Part shown: positions 34,542-42,126 of the stretch, one piece after another
How positions within the stretch are numbered: position 1 is the stretch's first letter
Layout: every line of letters begins with the position of its first letter
Assembly (NCBI RefSeq): GCF_030064895.1
Contig: NZ_JASJEB010000005.1
Coordinates: forward strand, 31,078-95,077
DNA: 64,000 bases
Direction: 5' to 3'
From: Crocosphaera sp.
GTDB taxonomy: Bacteria; Cyanobacteriota; Cyanobacteriia; Cyanobacteriales; Microcystaceae
The notes under the pieces: model-generated
Told to the model about the DNA's origin: nothing
Database searches by the model: none
What the model saw: only the letters and a program-made list of their open reading frames with translations
Program-made: the position numbers and the translations under genes

Positions 34542-36230
34542 ATGAAAATTGCGATCGCTCAACTTAATCCGATTATTGGTGACATCGAAAACAACGCCAA
34601 AAATATTTATAATGCGGCACAAATAGCTGTAGAAAAAGAAGCGGAGTTATTATTAACTCCTGAACTTTCTTTATGTGGATATCCTCCCAAAGATTTACTA
34701 TTGAATGATAGTTTTATAGAAATTTTATGGACAGAGTTAGAAATATTAGCTAGTAAAATCCCTAAAAATATAGCGGTTTTAGTGGGAACAGTTATCGAAA
34801 ATCCTAATGCTTATCATGAGGGAGAAAAACCCTTATTTAATAGTATTGTTTTAATAGAAAATAAAACTATCAAACAAATTTTTCATAAACGACTTTTACC
34901 CACCTATGACGTTTTTGACGAAGATCGATATTTTGAACCAGGAAAAGAAAGTAATTTCTTTCAATTATCTTCTAATATTCCTCATACTAAACCTCTTAAA
35001 ATTGGTGTGACTGTCTGTGAAGATTTATGGAACGATGAAGAATTTTGGGGAAAAAGAAATTATGAAAATAACCCCATACAAGACTTAGTTAAATATGGGG
35101 TTGATTTAGTAGTTAATTTATCTGCCTCTCCTTATAGTATTGGTAAACAAAAAATTAGAGAAGCTATGTTAAAACATAGTGCAGAACGGTATAAAATTCC
35201 GATTATTTACACTAACCAAGTAGGAGGAAATGATGACTTGATTTTTGATGGAAATAGTTTTGCTGTTAGCAGAAAAGGTGAAATAAGTTTACGGGCAAAA
35301 GGGTATCAAACTGCTATAGAAGTTATCGAATATGAGCAAAATATTCAAGATTTACAAAACAGTTATATTGCTAATTACTTAGAAACAGAAGAAGAAGAAA
35401 TTTGGTCAACTTTAGTATTAGGATTAAAAGATTATGCTACTAAATGTGGCTTTTCTAAAGCTATTTTAGGGTTAAGTGGTGGTATTGATTCATCCTTAGT
35501 TGCAGCTATTGCTGTTGAAGCATTAGGCAAGGAAAATATACTAGGAATATTAATGCCATCCCCCTATAGTTCAAGTCATTCTATTAGTGATGCAGAAGCA
35601 TTAGTTACTAACTTAGGAATGAAGAGTCATACTTTAGCTATTGGGGATGTTATGAAAGCTTATGATTTACTATTAGAACCCTTATTTAAAAATACAGAAT
35701 TTGGAGTTGCCGAAGAAAATTTACAATCCAGGATTCGTGGTAATTTATTAATGGCTGTTGCTAATAAATTCGGACATTTATTATTATCAACCGGCAATAA
35801 ATCAGAAATGGCAGTGGGTTACTGTACCTTATACGGTGATATGAACGGAGGTTTAGCCGTTATTTCAGATGTCCCTAAAACCCGTGTTTTTAGCCTTTGT
35901 AAGTGGTTAAACCGACATCAAGAGGTAATACCCCATAATGTCATAGTTAAGCCCCCTAGTGCCGAATTAAAGCCCGATCAACTGGATCAAGATTCCTTGC
36001 CACCTTATGATATTTTAGATGCTATTTTAGACAGATTAATTCATCGTCATCAATCTATCAAAGAAATTGCAGCAGCCGGGTTTGATTATGATACAATTTG
36101 CAAGATAGTAAAACTGGTGACCCGTGCCGAATTTAAGCGCAAACAAGCCCCTCCAGGTTTAAAAGTAAGCGATCGCGCATTTGGGACCGGTTGGAGAATG
36201 CCTATTGCTAGTCGTCGGAAGTTGCATTAA
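34542..36230 (+). CDS. nadE: Glutamine-dependent NAD+ synthetase NadE
   Basis: Performs the last step of NAD synthesis, amidating deamido-NAD with ammonia from glutamine. The 562-aa protein has an N-terminal nitrilase-type glutaminase domain with the catalytic triad Glu (LLTPELSLCGYPP), Lys (HKRLLPTYDVFDE) and Cys (VTVCEDLW). The C-terminal synthetase domain carries the PP-loop LGLSGGIDSSLVAAI near residue 310 and STGNKSEMAVGYCTLYGDM near residue 420. Length is normal for the two-domain form. Last gene of the operon, 30 bases after the NrtR-like gene. Confident. Confidence 0.96.
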   Translation: MKIAIAQLNPIIGDIENNAKNIYNAAQIAVEKEAELLLTPELSLCGYPPKDLLLNDSFIEILWTELEILASKIPKNIAVLVGTVIENPNAYHEGEKPLFNSIVLIENKTIKQIFHKRLLPTYDVFDEDRYFEPGKESNFFQLSSNIPHTKPLKIGVTVCEDLWNDEEFWGKRNYENNPIQDLVKYGVDLVVNLSASPYSIGKQKIREAMLKHSAERYKIPIIYTNQVGGNDDLIFDGNSFAVSRKGEISLRAKGYQTAIEVIEYEQNIQDLQNSYIANYLETEEEEIWSTLVLGLKDYATKCGFSKAILGLSGGIDSSLVAAIAVEALGKENILGILMPSPYSSSHSISDAEALVTNLGMKSHTLAIGDVMKAYDLLLEPLFKNTEFGVAEENLQSRIRGNLLMAVANKFGHLLLSTGNKSEMAVGYCTLYGDMNGGLAVISDVPKTRVFSLCKWLNRHQEVIPHNVIVKPPSAELKPDQLDQDSLPPYDILDAILDRLIHRHQSIKEIAAAGFDYDTICKIVKLVTRAEFKRKQAPPGLKVSDRAFGTGWRMPIASRRKLH

Positions 36231-36312
36231 TGAGTTTAACAGTTTTAAACCTCTACGGAAGTTCAAATTCTTATTGTAGGGGCATAATATTATTATGTCC
36301 ATTATGATTATA

Positions 36313-36780
36313 TTAATTACCATAAAAATCTTCATCTAATATCTGTTTTTGAGAAAAAGGACAACTTTTAGGATATTCATTTTCTTCAGGAATACGAACC
36401 CCGAACTTAGCAAGTTTACCCTCTTTAAGAGCGATTTTTCTAGCATCAGTGTAAGCTTTTTTAATTGCAGTTTCTAAATAAGATTTAAGAGAAGGTGTAT
36501 CCCTTAAATTTTTCTGAACTCGTTGACGATGTTCAATAATAGAACGATACCAGCTATCTTTCATAGATGACGGTGCATCATGTTGTACTTCTAGTTTAAG
36601 TAAATGAGCTAAGAGAATCATCAAATTACTTTCTAATGCTCTTTTTTCTGATTTTCCCAACTCTGTTAATTCCTCAATTAAGTTATCAATATCTAAAGAG
36701 GAAAAGTCACCCTTTTGTAATTGATAGATAGTTGTTTCTATCCACTGCTGAAAGTCTTGTTCGTAAAGTTTTTTAGACAT
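36313..36780 (-). CDS. DUF29 family protein (copy 1)
   Basis: A 155-aa helical protein of the cyanobacterium-rich DUF29 family. It opens YEQDFQQWIETTIYQLQKGDF, has IDNLIEELTELGKSEKRALESNL in the first helices, and ends CPFSQKQILDEDFYGN. It lies 34 bases downstream of a second DUF29 gene (36815-37267) sharing the same N-terminal and CPF-QIL-EDFYG endings, so the pair arose by duplication. Function is unknown; the family is often found near small toxin-antitoxin genes in cyanobacteria, as here. Confidence 0.8.
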   Translation of the reverse strand: MSKKLYEQDFQQWIETTIYQLQKGDFSSLDIDNLIEELTELGKSEKRALESNLMILLAHLLKLEVQHDAPSSMKDSWYRSIIEHRQRVQKNLRDTPSLKSYLETAIKKAYTDARKIALKEGKLAKFGVRIPEENEYPKSCPFSQKQILDEDFYGN

Positions 36781-36814
36781 ATAATTAATAGTTTAAAATA
36801 GTCAAGAAGTTAGT

Positions 36815-37267
36815 TTATACTCCATAAAAATCTTCTTCTAATATCTGTTCAATTGTAAAAGGACAGTTTTGAGGGAAAGAAGGAAGAGTATATGGTTTTG
36901 ACCTTTCCACTTTTTTATTAGCCATTTTTAACGCTTTATTGTAATTAATTTCTAATTGATTTAAAAAATAATTATAGTATGTCTTACTTTCTAATAAAGC
37001 TAATAAATTATTGCGAAAATTATCGATTTCATTTTCCCAACCATTAAGATATAATTCCCGATGATCAGTCCAATAGCAATAAAATAGTAAATGAGATAAT
37101 AAACGATAAGTCAAACTATTAATTTCCCTTTTATCACGATTTCCCAAACTTTCAATTTCCTCTACTAAGTTATCCCAGTCTAGTGAATTAATATCTCGGT
37201 TTTTAAGGGCGATCGCTTGCTTTTCCAACCATAAAGCAAAATCTGTGTCGTAAAGATTAGTTTTCAC
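36815..37267 (-). CDS. DUF29 family protein (copy 2)
   Basis: A 150-aa DUF29 protein: YDTDFALWLEKQAIALKNRD, DNLVEEIESLGNRDKREINS, and a C-terminal CPFTIEQILEEDFYGV. It resembles its downstream neighbour at both ends, with a diverged middle. Charged and helical, with no membrane segment or catalytic motif. Probably cotranscribed with copy 1. It is divergent from the hicB gene with 111 bases between. Function unknown. Confidence 0.8.
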   Translation of the reverse strand: MKTNLYDTDFALWLEKQAIALKNRDINSLDWDNLVEEIESLGNRDKREINSLTYRLLSHLLFYCYWTDHRELYLNGWENEIDNFRNNLLALLESKTYYNYFLNQLEINYNKALKMANKKVERSKPYTLPSFPQNCPFTIEQILEEDFYGV

Positions 37268-37378
37268 TTCCTTTTTTTCTTATGTTTATAACTGATCATA
37301 GCATATTACTATTTAATGCAATCTAACTTATTTTTGTGATATGATAAAAATGAATTAATTTATTTTGATAAGTTACTG

Positions 37379-37585
37379 ATGAGACAAGTAATTATTTACC
37401 CTGGAGAAGATGATTATTGGGTTGCTCAATGTCCTAGTTTACCTCCTTGTATTAGTCAAGGAAAAACTAAAGAAGAAGCGATCGCTAATATTAGAGAAGC
37501 AATAGAATTATATCTTGAAGTTCTCCAAGAAGAAGGCCGTGTTATTCCTGAAGATAAAGTGGAGACATTAACGCTGACTATATGA
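37379..37585 (+). CDS. hicB: HicB-type antitoxin
   Basis: A 68-aa antitoxin. It has the HicB partial RNase-H-like fold: MRQVIIYPGEDDYWVAQCPSLP, then CISQGKTKEEAIANIREAIELYLE. Its usual role is to bind and inhibit the HicA mRNA interferase. Its stop overlaps the start of the hicA frame (ATGA at 37582), but hicA is broken, so this antitoxin is intact without a working local partner. It may have been kept by chance or may cross-react with another HicA. Order antitoxin-then-toxin is common in cyanobacteria. Confidence 0.85.
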   Translation: MRQVIIYPGEDDYWVAQCPSLPPCISQGKTKEEAIANIREAIELYLEVLQEEGRVIPEDKVETLTLTI

Positions 37586-37795
37586 GTAAACTACCTCAAA
37601 TTTCAGGGAAAGAATGTATCAAAACATTAAAAAAACTTGGGTTTTACATAAAGCGTTAAAAAGGTAGCCATATTATTCTCTGTAGATATGAACCTTTCAC
37701 AGAAGTACGTTGTACCTAATCATAAAAATATTGATGAAGGAACTCTAAGAGCTATTATTAGACAGTCAAAATTAGAAGTAGATGAATTTATATAA
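37582..37795 (+). pseudogene. hicA: Decayed HicA toxin (nonsense mutation and frameshift)
   Basis: The frame begins at ATG 37582 overlapping the hicB stop and reads MSKLPQISGKECIKTLKKLG, a typical HicA start. After FYIKR a TAA (37657-37659) stands where HicA has Gln (family QKGSH); KGSHIILCR follows. Near 37700-37710 the frame shifts by one base, after which PNHKNIDEGTLRAIIRQ and EVDEFI complete a normal HicA C-terminus, ending at 37795. The catalytic His of GSH is still visible. Two independent lesions make a functional toxin unlikely; a sequencing error could explain one but hardly both. Confidence 0.85.
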
Positions 37796-37825
37796 TTATA
37801 TAAGAATAAATAGGTGATGGCATTT

Positions 37826-37945
37826 TTAAATATCAGAAACTGCTGTTACTTTAATTTCTAAATCATCTACAATGGGTAAATTATCATCATAATGATTTAA
37901 GGTGATATTTTTAATGAGTAAAATAGGTTCTTTAAGCTGTATCAT
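37826..37945 (-). CDS. Short hypothetical ORF (39 aa)
   Basis: A small frame starting MIQLKEPILLIKNITLNHYD and ending KVTAVSDI lies in the 212-base gap before the DUF4926 gene. No family is recognised and no ribosome site is clear. It may be a fragment of a lost gene. Confidence 0.25.
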   Translation of the reverse strand: MIQLKEPILLIKNITLNHYDDNLPIVDDLEIKVTAVSDI

Positions 37946-38007
37946 TTATCTATATAATTTTTTATAAGCTTGTTTAATTCCTTTTTCAAAAGCTACATAA
38001 ATTTTTA

Positions 38008-38277
38008 TCAGGCAACTTCAAGGGTATAATGTAACACAAGTAATTCATGTTCTTTTAAAATTGCCATTGCATATTCTTGTCCTTGGTTATCAGAAAATTC
38101 AACTAAATAATGCTTTTCCCCTTCTCTTTCATAAACTTCCACAACCGTTCCTACTTGTCCACTAGGTAAACTTTTAACAGACTCATATTCTGGTTCAACC
38201 AAAGTTAATCTTTCTTTAGCAATAGGACGGATAATAGCGACTGTGTCTAAACTTAAAATATTGGTCATAATATTCAC
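38008..38277 (-). CDS. DUF4926 domain protein
   Basis: An 89-aa protein with an SH3-like DUF4926 core: LDTVAIIRPIAKERL, LPSGQVGTVVEVYEREGEKHY and LVEFSDNQGQEYAMAILKEHELLVL. It overlaps the preceding DUF6883 gene by four bases, so the two are translated together. In many cyanobacteria these two families sit side by side, which suggests a complex, possibly toxin-immunity or toxin-antitoxin-like; that function is not established. No membrane segment. Confidence 0.75.
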   Translation of the reverse strand: MNIMTNILSLDTVAIIRPIAKERLTLVEPEYESVKSLPSGQVGTVVEVYEREGEKHYLVEFSDNQGQEYAMAILKEHELLVLHYTLEVA

Positions 38278-38603
38278 CTAATAAATGCAGAAATAAGACG
38301 AGGGTTAGATTTATTATAGCCAATTTCCCAAATAGTCCGAAGGATCATTTTTTCTTGATTAGGTATTTTCCAGTCTACCTTAAATTGTTCACCAAAATTT
38401 GTTGTTGCTTGTTGTACAACTTCACCTTCAACTGCTGCTACTCGAATCATTTGTAATAATAGTTCAGCATTGTCTTGAGTAATTCCTAAACGGGACTTAA
38501 ATACTCTAGCTTTATGTTTTCCACTAGAATGTTCTGGGTTTAAACAATAGTTAATTAACTTTTCTCTAGGAATTTCTGCTTTGTCTCCGTTAGGTAATTT
38601 CAT
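38274..38603 (-). CDS. DUF6883 domain protein
   Basis: A 109-aa protein that starts MKLPNGDKAEIPREKLINYC, followed by LNPEHSSGKHKARVF and LGITQDNAELLLQMI, then a short beta-rich end with IRTIWEIGY-like sequence (ILRTIWEIG). The conserved LNPxHxxGKHKAxVF block with its His and Lys residues looks like a possible active site. The DUF6883 fold also occurs as a C-terminal domain of polymorphic toxins, which makes it the likelier effector of the pair with DUF4926. Start ATG is unambiguous. Confidence 0.75.
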   Translation of the reverse strand: MKLPNGDKAEIPREKLINYCLNPEHSSGKHKARVFKSRLGITQDNAELLLQMIRVAAVEGEVVQQATTNFGEQFKVDWKIPNQEKMILRTIWEIGYNKSNPRLISAFIR

Positions 38604-38649
38604 ATTTTTATATAACTGCGATCGCTAATTTTAATAAAATATACTAATT

Positions 38650-39189
38650 TTATGACGTTTTTCTATGAGGTAATTGTTGTTTAGTTTCACTTTCTAATAA
38701 TTCTTGAGCAATATTTTGATTAATTTCATTGAGTTCTTTTTGTATCTCTTGCTTTAGTTGTGTTTTTTCAACAACTTTTTCAATAACTTTTAAATATAAG
38801 GGTTGTACCTGTTCATCGGTTAGTTTTCCGTCTTCTTTGATTCTGTCAATTGTTCTTAGTAGCATTTCGACCGACTCATCATTAATTTGAGTTTTCTCAG
38901 AGAAGATAAAAGAGATAATTAAAGGTAAATAAACTAGAATAATGCCGAAAATTGTATATTGAAAAATAGATAAGGAAGCAAAATCAACAATATTATTATA
39001 TTGACTCAGTAACGGGTTAAGTAATGTGATAATTGCGTGTAATAAGACTCCCATTAAAATACCTAATGACGTTCTTGCTGGTTCTCTAACAACTATAAAG
39101 TTTAGAGATATTCTGATTAGTCTTGTTCCTATATCATTGAAATTTTGCATTATCTTGAATCTAAATATTAGTTGACAATAAGAATACAA
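38650..39189 (-). CDS. Small membrane protein, unknown (C-terminal coiled coil)
   Basis: A 179-aa product, or 166 aa if started at Met14 (MQNFNDIG, 39150), which looks the more natural start. Two membrane helices are visible: SLGILMGVLLHAIITLL and FQYTIFGIILVYLPLIISFI. The C-terminal half is charged and helical (EMLLRTIDRIKEDGKLTDEQ and VVEKTQLKQEIQKELNEINQ), probably a cytoplasmic coiled coil. No family is recognised. It starts eight bases after the stop of another two-TM protein, so they probably form a pair. Confidence 0.6.
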   Translation of the reverse strand: MYSYCQLIFRFKIMQNFNDIGTRLIRISLNFIVVREPARTSLGILMGVLLHAIITLLNPLLSQYNNIVDFASLSIFQYTIFGIILVYLPLIISFIFSEKTQINDESVEMLLRTIDRIKEDGKLTDEQVQPLYLKVIEKVVEKTQLKQEIQKELNEINQNIAQELLESETKQQLPHRKTS

Positions 39190-39197
39190 TCATTAAT

Positions 39198-39776
39198 TTA
39201 AATTTTAGGTTGAGGTAAACCATTCTTTAATTCGATCATAATTTCTTCTTCTATTTCTTTTAAGTCTTCCTCATTGAATAATTTTTTAGGACTGTTTCCA
39301 TCAGTGAAGTCAATATTTTCTGAATTTTCTTCAATAAAATTAATCATTTCTCTTGCTTCAAATTCATTTCCTCCATAAAATCCTTTTTTTATTCTAAAAT
39401 TGACTAATAAAGTGTTTAAGTAAAGTAAAGAAGCATAAATTAAACCTCCAAGGATAAAGTAAATATTGATTTCAAATTGATTCCATAAAATTCCCAAGAC
39501 ACTGTAGATAGTTATTGCTATTAGTAATATAAGAATAGCATTTATGTTTCGATCCTTTAGGTTATTCTTAAAAATTTGAACAACAGATATTTTTCTACTT
39601 TTCTCTTTTACCTTTATACTTACTTGAACAGGTTTATTCAATTCTGTTTTTATTGTATCAGAATATCGAAAATGTAAAATCGTTGTTAATAAAAACTTGA
39701 TAAACAAAAAAGTAATTTTCAAAGAATAAGAAAAAATTTTCGAGTTGTTAGATTTTGATGTATTAGGTTCAGACAT
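39198..39776 (-). CDS. Small membrane protein, unknown
   Basis: A 192-aa protein with a hydrophobic stretch near residues 18-36 (SLKITFLFIKFLLTTILHF) and two clear membrane helices about residues 80-125 (AILILLIAITIYSVLGILW and IYFILGGLIYASLLYLNTLL). The C-terminal part is acidic (NEEDLKEIEEEIMIELKNG). No family is recognised. It is the upstream member of a two-gene membrane pair and starts nine bases after the stop of a 57-aa antitoxin-like gene; these three genes may be one unit. Confidence 0.6.
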   Translation of the reverse strand: MSEPNTSKSNNSKIFSYSLKITFLFIKFLLTTILHFRYSDTIKTELNKPVQVSIKVKEKSRKISVVQIFKNNLKDRNINAILILLIAITIYSVLGILWNQFEINIYFILGGLIYASLLYLNTLLVNFRIKKGFYGGNEFEAREMINFIEENSENIDFTDGNSPKKLFNEEDLKEIEEEIMIELKNGLPQPKI

Positions 39777-39785
39777 AACTATACT

Positions 39786-39959
39786 TTATCTATTCAAGGT
39801 TGTTTTTTCATCTATTTTTCTCAAAAAGAAAATATCATTTTGATCTTCTCTTTTAAGTAAAAGGGTAACAAGATATTGAATTTGTTGTTTTTCTTCTGAG
39901 GAAGCAACTTGATAAGCTTCTGCAATTTCAGAAGGAACTTCAAGGGTAATTGTAGTCAT
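39786..39959 (-). CDS. Small antitoxin-like protein (57 aa)
   Basis: Translated from the ATG at 39959: MTTITLEVPSEIAEAYQVAS, then SEEKQQIQYLVTLLLKRE and a short tail ending TTLNR. The beginning resembles the N-terminal strand-helix of small cyanobacterial antitoxins that usually precede PIN-domain toxins, but no PIN gene follows; the next gene is a membrane protein nine bases away. It could be an orphan antitoxin or a regulator of the membrane pair. Confidence 0.6.
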   Translation of the reverse strand: MTTITLEVPSEIAEAYQVASSEEKQQIQYLVTLLLKREDQNDIFFLRKIDEKTTLNR

Positions 39960-40041
39960 ATTTATTACTTAATTATTTGAAATCATTATAGCATGATAAA
40001 TCAAATACAATAATAATACTCTTAACTTATTCATCATTAAT

Positions 40042-40383
40042 TTAATCTATTTCATCATCATCGGGTAAAGTTTCCATTTCTTCGGCAATTAAGTCTTGAA
40101 AACTTTCATCACAATGAACTTGCAAATGAATAGTTGCTGTTAATATTTCAGCTAAAATTTGTGCTTTTTGTTTTTCTGTAATATCAGATAATTGAAGTTG
40201 ATTGATTAAAACATTAACATTATTGCATTCTTGAGATATTTCTGAAAGCAAATTATTTAAAGTATTGTTGTTAATGGGTAAAATAGTTTCTCCTTGACCA
40301 TTAGCCCCAGGAACTTCAGGACAAATAGCCCAATATCCTCCTTCCTCTGCTGCTTCAATAATGGCTGTTAATTCTCCTTTCAT
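40042..40383 (-). CDS. HicB-headed chimeric protein
   Basis: A 113-aa protein. Residues 1-33 (MKGELTAIIEAAEEGGYWAI then CPEVPGANGQGET) match the first half of HicB antitoxins closely, but the usual EEAxxNLxEAI helix is absent. Instead a different segment follows: SEISQECNNVNVLINQLQLS and ILAEILTATIHLQVHC, ending in an acidic tail DDDEID. It looks like a fusion of a truncated HicB with another small helical protein, perhaps from a local deletion. No HicA is next to it. Function unknown. Confidence 0.65.
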   Translation of the reverse strand: MKGELTAIIEAAEEGGYWAICPEVPGANGQGETILPINNNTLNNLLSEISQECNNVNVLINQLQLSDITEKQKAQILAEILTATIHLQVHCDESFQDLIAEEMETLPDDDEID

Positions 40384-40423
40384 AATCGTTTTTTAGATAA
40401 TTTATTTAGTCATAATAACGCAA

Positions 40424-40456
40424 AGAAAAAAATAAGGTGGGCAATGCCCACCCTAC
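40424..40456 (-). terminator. Rho-independent terminator after hupL
   Basis: On the minus strand GGGTGGGCATTGCCCACC forms a hairpin followed by TTATTTTTTT, five bases after the hupL stop. The hairpin is the core of the dispersed GGGTGGGCAA repeat. Confidence 0.8.
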
Positions 40457-40460
40457 AAAA

Positions 40461-42056
40461 TTAAGTAGTGCGGAACCTGGCTAATTCTTTGCCGGTCTTA
40501 GCATCATGAGCATGAACCGTACAAACCAAACAAGAATCAAAAGAACGCGCCACATGACCCACTTCTACGGGGTTGGTGCTATCTTCGATAGGAATACCCA
40601 CTAACGCCTCTTCAATGGGGCCTCTGGTATCACTACCATCCCTTGGTCCAACATTCCAAGTGGTAGGTGCAATAACTTGATAGTTCTTGATTTTACCCTT
40701 TTCTACTTCCACCCAGTGACATAAGGCACCACGACTCGCTTCGGTACCACCCCAACCGCGGCCATCTTTTTCTTCGGGTTTGATGTACCAAGGTTCGTTT
40801 AACTTAAACTCACGCAGACATCTTTCAACTTCCCGATAAAGTTTAACTGATTCGTGCATCCGTGCAAACTCACGAAGATGGATGCTAGGACCACCCATTT
40901 TCTTGAACATATCCAAGATTAAACCGTCATAGTGTTGCCAACTTTCTCCATGCTTACCACCAGCAACTAACTGACGCGCAAGAGAACCTACTTCCATACG
41001 GCCCAAGTCCTTATGAGACACAGCAGTGGCCCAGGAATATTTACCCTCGTAGTCGTTGGTATTGATATGCTTAGGTTGAGTGGTGCGATCGAAAGGATGA
41101 ACGTCTGCGGTTCCCTCTTCGTACCAAGCATGGCTAGTATTTTCCCGTGCAAAGGTATGATCTACCATATGATGTTGATCGGTGAAGCTATCGTAAACAC
41201 CACCTTTCATAATAACTGCCGCGTTACGGCCTTCAATGGTGGGTTTTTGATATCTGTCTTCGTGGGGGAGATAACCCCAGGTTAAATAACGGCCAGGACC
41301 ACCACCATATTGATGTAAACCGATATCTAACCCCATACGCCAATAGAAACCGAGATCGGAGTTCGCATGGTCAGGACTCTCATCTAACCATTCTAAGAAA
41401 TCTTCGTAGGTTTGGATCTCTTCGTATCTTTCTAAGGAACATCCTAACCACACCGGTTCTAACCAGTTGGTACGGAAATATTCCATAATGCCCCAACCTC
41501 TAGTAATATCGGTTAAAGTGGGCGCACACATGACACCACCGGGAACCATATAACTAGAATGGGGCCATTGTCCCCCGAATAAAGCATATAGTTCTACAGG
41601 TTTAGCAGAGGTGGTAATAGCGAGTTCATAAGACGTTCCCGTAAACGCGCTAAAACGCTTACAAGCTTCTTCATAAAAAGGACTATTTTTGTACTTTTTA
41701 TTGGTTAAGTCGATCGCATACAAAGCGTAGAAATGTCTGGGGTGACTTTGAACAGTTTCGACTAATTGTCCTAAATTTCTTGCTAGGATAGCGTTACGAG
41801 GCACTTCTGTACCCCAGGCCGTATCCAAGGCCCAAGAAGCGGAAGTTAGGTGAGATGCGCCGCAAATACCGCAAATACGGGGAGTTACAATAAGACCAGC
41901 TTGGGGATCTTTTCCTTTTAAAATTACCTCAAAACCGCGAAATAATTCGGCCTTTGTCCAAGCATTAACCACCTGGCCATCTTCAATATCAACCCTAACG
42001 TCTAAGTCCCCTTCCACTCTCCCAACTGGGGATATTTCTAGTTTTTGTACTGCCAT
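40461..42056 (-). CDS. hupL: Uptake [NiFe] hydrogenase large subunit HupL
   Basis: HupL holds the NiFe active site and recycles H2 released by nitrogenase. From ATG 42056 (MAVQKLEISPVGRVEGDLDV) it is 531 aa. The N-terminal ligand motif RICGICGASH and the C-terminal DSCLVCTVHA supply the four Cys ligands. After the final His a tail (AHDAKTGKELARFRTT) matches the peptide removed by the maturation protease HupW. A TTG at 42080 is an unlikely earlier start. hupS lies 46 bases or more upstream with a palindrome between; a terminator follows. Confident. The maturation genes are not in the window. Confidence 0.96.
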   Translation of the reverse strand: MAVQKLEISPVGRVEGDLDVRVDIEDGQVVNAWTKAELFRGFEVILKGKDPQAGLIVTPRICGICGASHLTSASWALDTAWGTEVPRNAILARNLGQLVETVQSHPRHFYALYAIDLTNKKYKNSPFYEEACKRFSAFTGTSYELAITTSAKPVELYALFGGQWPHSSYMVPGGVMCAPTLTDITRGWGIMEYFRTNWLEPVWLGCSLERYEEIQTYEDFLEWLDESPDHANSDLGFYWRMGLDIGLHQYGGGPGRYLTWGYLPHEDRYQKPTIEGRNAAVIMKGGVYDSFTDQHHMVDHTFARENTSHAWYEEGTADVHPFDRTTQPKHINTNDYEGKYSWATAVSHKDLGRMEVGSLARQLVAGGKHGESWQHYDGLILDMFKKMGGPSIHLREFARMHESVKLYREVERCLREFKLNEPWYIKPEEKDGRGWGGTEASRGALCHWVEVEKGKIKNYQVIAPTTWNVGPRDGSDTRGPIEEALVGIPIEDSTNPVEVGHVARSFDSCLVCTVHAHDAKTGKELARFRTT

Positions 42057-42093
42057 AATGTTACTCTCAAGAATGGTCAAATATTCAATAAAA

Positions 42094-42119
42094 TAGGGGT
42101 AAACGGCCGTTCACCCCTA
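42094..42119. repeat. Near-perfect palindrome between hupS and hupL
   Basis: TAGGGGTAAACGG pairs with CCGTTCACCCCTA with one mismatch. It is the same repeat as at 4449-4476, flank included. Hairpins in the hupS-hupL gap are known in other cyanobacteria and have been proposed to stabilise or couple the message. Confidence 0.75.
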
Positions 42120-42126
42120 CGGATAG

